NCBI RefSeq assembly: GCF_002752655.1
Contig: NZ_CP023737.1
Location: forward strand, 3,248,001-3,312,000
DNA length: 64,000 nt
Source of the DNA: Methylosinus trichosporium OB3b
GTDB lineage: Bacteria; Pseudomonadota; Alphaproteobacteria; Rhizobiales; Beijerinckiaceae
Reading direction: 5' to 3'
Shown here: positions 60,480 through 64,000 of the stretch, piece after piece
How positions within the stretch are numbered: the stretch's first letter is position 1
How the letters are laid out: each line of letters begins with the position of its first letter
Position numbers and translations under genes: made by a program
The notes under the pieces: generated by a model
Database searches by the model: none
Told to the model about the DNA's origin: nothing
The model's input: the letters and a program-made list of their open reading frames with translations, nothing else

Positions 60480-63152
60480 ATGTCCCTCTCGCTCATTCCC
60501 GTTCTGACGCCGCATGGCGCTCTGCGCCTCGAGGCGCGGGAGGACGAGGCGCCGCTCGACGATGCGATCGCGGCGCGGCTCGCGGCGTATTTTTCGCGCG
60601 GCGACGGTCATGGTCTGCTGCATCTCGGTCTCGCCGAGGCGGGAGCCGATCTGCCGCCCGGTCTCGCTTTTTGGCGCGGTTTTGCGATGCGCTTCGTGCG
60701 CTTGCTCTGCCTGTCGCTCGAGGCGGCGAGCGAGCCGCCGTCTGCGGGCGTGCTGTCGGAGCTGGTCGACGCCGCCCCGCCGATGGCGGGGGGCGAATAT
60801 CTGACCGCGCACATCCTCGTGGCGGCATGGGGGCGGATGGCGGAAGCGCTTCGCCTCGAGCTCGCCGAGAGCCGCAACTCGCTCCGGGATTTCATGGCCG
60901 GCGCGGATCGCCGCTGGCGGCTGGTCGGGCGCGTGCATCTCAATCTCGCCGAGAACCGGCGCGATCCCGATTTTCCCTTCGCCTTCATGGCGACCTATGC
61001 GGCCTCGCTCGGCGAGCAGGGCGGCTTGCGTCATGCGCCGCTCGCGCAGGCGCTGCGCGACCATGCCGACGACAAGCGCAAGCTGCTCGAGCTGCTGGAG
61101 CCGGTCAGTCACGCCGCCGAGCGGCTGGATTGGCTGAAGGAGATCGTCGACGCCGGCGAGATTTTTCATCCGTTACGCTGGACGCCGAAGGACGCCATGC
61201 GCTTCCTCGAGAGCGTCGAGACGATGGAGGCCTCGGGGCTGATCGTGCGCATGCCGGCGAGCTGGCGCATGAATCGCCCGAGTCGTCCCGAGGTCGAAGC
61301 GACGATCGGCTCCAATGAGCCGTCGCGCGTCGGCGTCGAGCAGATGCTCGACTTCGACATGCGCGTCACGCTCGACGGCGAGCCGCTCACGCAGGAGGAA
61401 ATCGAGAGCCTCCTCGAATCGACCGCCGGCCTCGCTCTGCTGCGCGGAAAATGGGTCGAGATCGACCGCGAGCGGCTGAAGGCGACGCTCGAGCGCTTCG
61501 AAGCGGTGGAGCGGCTCGCCGATAAAGAGGGGCTGAATTTCGCGCAGGCGATGCGGCTCGTCGCTGGCGCCGACATCGGCGCCAAAGCCGCGCCGGCCGA
61601 TGCGAAATGGGGCCATATCGACGCCGGCCCCTGGCTCGCCGAAACCTTGCGCGCCTGTCGCGATCCGCAGGCCGCCGGCGAGGCCGATTTGGGCGCCGCG
61701 TTGAAGGCGGATCTGCGGCCCTATCAGAAGGCCGGCGTGCAATGGCTGGCGCTGCTCACGCGCCTCGAGCTCGGCGCCTGTCTCGCCGACGACATGGGCC
61801 TCGGCAAAACCATTCAGCTGCTCGCGCTGCTGCTCACAGCAAAGAGCCGCGCGCCGGAGGGGGGCGCGAGCCTTCTCGTCGCGCCGGCCTCGCTGCTGGC
61901 CAATTGGGCCTCCGAGGCGGAGCGCTTCGCGCCGAGCCTGCGCGTCGTCGTCTGTCATCCAGCCTTCATGGCGGGCGCGGAACTGAAAGCGGTCACGCCG
62001 GACAGTTTTTCGGCCGCCGATCTCGTCGTGACCAGCTACGCCACGCTCTTGCGTCTAAGCGCTTTCGCCGAAACCAGATGGCGCTTCGTCGTGCTCGACG
62101 AGGCGCAGGCGATCAAGAACCCCAACGCCAAGCAGACGCGCGCGGTCAAATCCTTGCGCGGGCAGGCGCGCATCGCGCTCACCGGCACGCCGATCGAGAA
62201 CAATCTTCGCGATCTGTGGTCGATCTTCGATTTCATCAATCCCGGCCTGCTCGGAACCTCCAAGGCCTTCGCCGATTTCGTGAAGCGCCTCGCGGCCGCC
62301 GAGCCGCCCTCCTATGCGCCGCTGAAGCGGCTGGCGGCGCCCTATATCCTGCGCCGCCTCAAGACCGATAAAAGCGTCATCGCCGATCTCCCGGACAAGA
62401 CGGAAGTTCCGGCCTTTTGCGCACTCTCCAAGAAGCAGGCGGCGCTCTATGAGGTCGCGGTCGACGAGCTGGAGCAGCGTCTGAAGCAGGCGGACGACGA
62501 CATCGCCCGGCGCGGGCTGGTTCTGGCGATGCTGATGCGCTTGAAGCAGATCTGCAATCATCCCTCGCAATGGCTGTCGGACGGCGCCTATGAGCCGGCG
62601 CAGAGCGGCAAATTCGCGCGGCTCGCCGAGATCGCCGAGACGGTCGCGAGCCGTCAGGAGAAGCTGCTGGTCTTCACCCAGTTCAAAGAGATCATCGCGC
62701 CGCTCGAGCGTCTGCTCGCCTCGGTGTTCGGCCGCTCCGGCCTCGTGCTGCATGGCGATACGCCGGTGGCCAAGCGCAAGGACCTCGTGAAGAAATTCCA
62801 GGAGGACGAGACCATCCCCTTCTTCGTCCTGTCGCTGAAAGCCGGCGGCTCGGGCCTCACCCTCACCGCCGCCTCGCATGTCGCCCATTTCGACCGCTGG
62901 TGGAATCCCTCTGTGGAAAACCAGGCGACCGACCGCGCCTTTCGTATCGGCCAGAAGCGCAATGTGCTGGTGCATAAATTCGTCTGCCGTGGCACGATCG
63001 AGGAGCGAATCGATCAGCTAATCGAGTCGAAGCGGCAATTGGCGCAGGATGTCCTCGGCGGCGGCCAGGAGATCGACCTCGCGGGGATGAATGATCGGGA
63101 CCTCATGGCGCTGGTGCGGCTCGATCTCGACGCGGCGATGAAGGAAGCGTGA
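60480..63152 (+). CDS. SNF2-family DEAD/DEAH box helicase
   Basis: The 890-residue protein has a large N-terminal family-specific region (about 1-410, including a SNF2-associated bacterial domain, VRMPASWRMNRPSRPEVEA). The SNF2 ATPase follows: Walker A DDMGLGKT (437-444), DEAQ box at 540-543 (FVVLDEAQAIKNPNAKQT), TGTPIENNLRDLWSIFDFI, and the helicase C-terminal domain with LSLKAGGSGLTLTAASHVAH and DRAFRIGQKRNVLVHKFV. Such proteins remodel protein-DNA complexes. It ends 3 bp before the SWIM gene, with which it surely forms an operon. Confidence 0.95.
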   Translation: MSLSLIPVLTPHGALRLEAREDEAPLDDAIAARLAAYFSRGDGHGLLHLGLAEAGADLPPGLAFWRGFAMRFVRLLCLSLEAASEPPSAGVLSELVDAAPPMAGGEYLTAHILVAAWGRMAEALRLELAESRNSLRDFMAGADRRWRLVGRVHLNLAENRRDPDFPFAFMATYAASLGEQGGLRHAPLAQALRDHADDKRKLLELLEPVSHAAERLDWLKEIVDAGEIFHPLRWTPKDAMRFLESVETMEASGLIVRMPASWRMNRPSRPEVEATIGSNEPSRVGVEQMLDFDMRVTLDGEPLTQEEIESLLESTAGLALLRGKWVEIDRERLKATLERFEAVERLADKEGLNFAQAMRLVAGADIGAKAAPADAKWGHIDAGPWLAETLRACRDPQAAGEADLGAALKADLRPYQKAGVQWLALLTRLELGACLADDMGLGKTIQLLALLLTAKSRAPEGGASLLVAPASLLANWASEAERFAPSLRVVVCHPAFMAGAELKAVTPDSFSAADLVVTSYATLLRLSAFAETRWRFVVLDEAQAIKNPNAKQTRAVKSLRGQARIALTGTPIENNLRDLWSIFDFINPGLLGTSKAFADFVKRLAAAEPPSYAPLKRLAAPYILRRLKTDKSVIADLPDKTEVPAFCALSKKQAALYEVAVDELEQRLKQADDDIARRGLVLAMLMRLKQICNHPSQWLSDGAYEPAQSGKFARLAEIAETVASRQEKLLVFTQFKEIIAPLERLLASVFGRSGLVLHGDTPVAKRKDLVKKFQEDETIPFFVLSLKAGGSGLTLTAASHVAHFDRWWNPSVENQATDRAFRIGQKRNVLVHKFVCRGTIEERIDQLIESKRQLAQDVLGGGQEIDLAGMNDRDLMALVRLDLDAAMKEA

Positions 63153-63155
63153 GAC

Positions 63156-64000
63156 ATGTCCTACTTCAGCTATCCTCCCTACGTCCCGGTCGCCCAACGT
63201 CGCGCCCAGGCGGCCAAGGAAGTGACGAAGCTGAAGAAGAAGGGGCGCATCGTCACGCCGGTCGTGATCGAAGGCCGCAAGATCGCGCAGAGCTTTTGGG
63301 GCACGGCCTGGTGCGATAATCTCGAGCGCTATTCCGATTTCGAGAGCCGCCTGCCGCGCGGGCGCACCTATGTGCGCAACGGATCGGTCATCGATCTGCA
63401 AATCGCCAAAGGTAAAATCACCTCGATTGTCAGCGGCTCCGAGATCTACACGATCGAGATCGCCGTCACCCCGGCGACGACGGAACGCTGGAAGGCGATC
63501 TGCCGCGATTGCGCCGGCTCCATCGGCTCGCTGGTCGAATTGCTGAAGGGCAAGATTTCGAAGCACATCATGGAGCGCGTCTGCCGCGAGGGCGACGGCC
63601 TGTTCCCGTCCCCGCGCGAGATCAAAATGTCGTGCTCCTGTCCGGATGGGGCGCACATGTGCAAGCATGTCGCGGCGGCGCTCTATGGCGTCGGCGCGCG
63701 CCTCGATGCGCAGCCGGAGCTATTGTTCCTGCTGCGCGGCGTCGACAGCGCCGATCTCGTCTCCAACGCCGACGCCGCTGCGGCGGCGGCGCGACCGAAT
63801 GAGAGCGAGCGCATCCTCGCCGCGGACGACGTCGCCGCGCTGTTCGGCATCGACATGGCGCCGGCGGCGCGGGAGCCCGTGGCGATCGCAGGCGGGGAGC
63901 ACAGCCCCGCGCGCAAAGCCGGGGCTGAGAAAGCGCCGGCGTCGAAAAGCCCGAAGTCCAGCCGGGCGAGCCGGGGCGCCGCGAGCGCAGCCCCGGTGGC
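63156..64000 (+). CDS. SWIM zinc-finger protein (3' end cut off)
   Basis: About 281 codons are visible before the window ends. Residues 1-140 form a conserved N-terminal part (RKIAQSFWGTAWCDNLERYS and LPRGRTYVRNGSVIDLQIAK). The SWIM zinc site is CSCPDGAHMCKHVAAAL, with Cys160, Cys162, Cys169 and His171. A low-complexity Ala/Lys/Ser tail follows. SWIM domains bind DNA or proteins, and this protein type regularly follows a SNF2 helicase gene. The ATG lies 3 bp after the helicase stop, so both are translated from one message. Confidence 0.92.
   Translation, partial: MSYFSYPPYVPVAQRRAQAAKEVTKLKKKGRIVTPVVIEGRKIAQSFWGTAWCDNLERYSDFESRLPRGRTYVRNGSVIDLQIAKGKITSIVSGSEIYTIEIAVTPATTERWKAICRDCAGSIGSLVELLKGKISKHIMERVCREGDGLFPSPREIKMSCSCPDGAHMCKHVAAALYGVGARLDAQPELLFLLRGVDSADLVSNADAAAAAARPNESERILAADDVAALFGIDMAPAAREPVAIAGGEHSPARKAGAEKAPASKSPKSSRASRGAASAAPV

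Noticed and set aside
54266-63152. Reading HerA-like, HNH and SNF2 genes together as a known defence island
   Set aside because: The HerA-like protein is the common DUF853 type without a nuclease partner, the HNH protein is a widespread stand-alone type, and unrelated genes lie between them on both strands.

Overview
The window is high-GC, densely coded DNA from an alphaproteobacterium, most likely a Rhizobiales methylotroph or methanotroph of the Methylocystis/Methylosinus kind. Three things point there. One operon carries tetrahydromethanopterin/methanofuran-type C1 cofactor genes (fused MfnB-dihydroneopterin aldolase, amino acid kinase, flavoprotein, a pterin-binding DUF6513 protein and DUF447). 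RpoH and ribosomal protein S2 have alphaproteobacterial form, S2 with a long C-terminal extension. Short palindromic repeats of a Rhizobiales style sit between genes. No rRNA, tRNA, CRISPR array or intact insertion sequence was found.

Layout. 1-5.5 kb: a flavoprotein cut by the window edge, an RluA-family pseudouridine synthase, a LysR/alcohol dehydrogenase divergent pair, a small membrane protein and rpoH. 5.5-11.7 kb (minus strand): an acyltransferase, DUF4337 and the C1 cofactor operon. 11.9-19.6 kb: a DJ-1/PfpI protein, the SpoVR-DUF444-PrkA stress trio, zur and argG. 19.7-28.6 kb: a TAXI receptor, a MaoC dehydratase, a purine nucleoside/MTA phosphorylase, a chemoreceptor, a TetR/outer-membrane-protein divergent pair, tsf and rpsB. 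28.9-38.1 kb: a low-complexity secreted protein, proA, two overlapping TIR-domain genes, nadD, a tandem pair of large membrane proteins that join an SRPBCC-like domain to a site-2-protease-like zinc site, rimO and fabH. 38.2-45.2 kb: a TonB receptor with FecR and FecI, a DUF2946 protein and a twin-arginine flavin oxidoreductase. 45.2-52.2 kb: pheT, a two-gene HEPN-like cassette with a frameshift, pheS, ackA, pta and a nitrogenase-associated ArsC-like protein. 52.4-64 kb: a YgjP-type metallopeptidase, an SCO protein, a HerA-like ATPase, an HNH nuclease, a polysaccharide sugar transferase, debris of polysaccharide genes, then a SNF2 helicase followed by a SWIM zinc-finger protein.

How the genes work together. 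The C1 genes form a tightly packed operon with overlapping starts and stops. The PrkA trio is a stress-linked unit. FecI/FecR/TonB is a cell-surface signalling uptake unit. Pta and AckA interconvert acetyl-CoA and acetate. The strongest candidates for undescribed biology are the tandem SRPBCC/S2P-like proteins at 32.7-35.6 kb, the TIR pair set between proA and nadD, and the HEPN-like cassette that splits the pheS-pheT pair. Three copies of one long inverted repeat and a possible MITE (miniature inverted-repeat element) were also seen. All functional calls rest on reading the sequence and on family knowledge; no database search was run.
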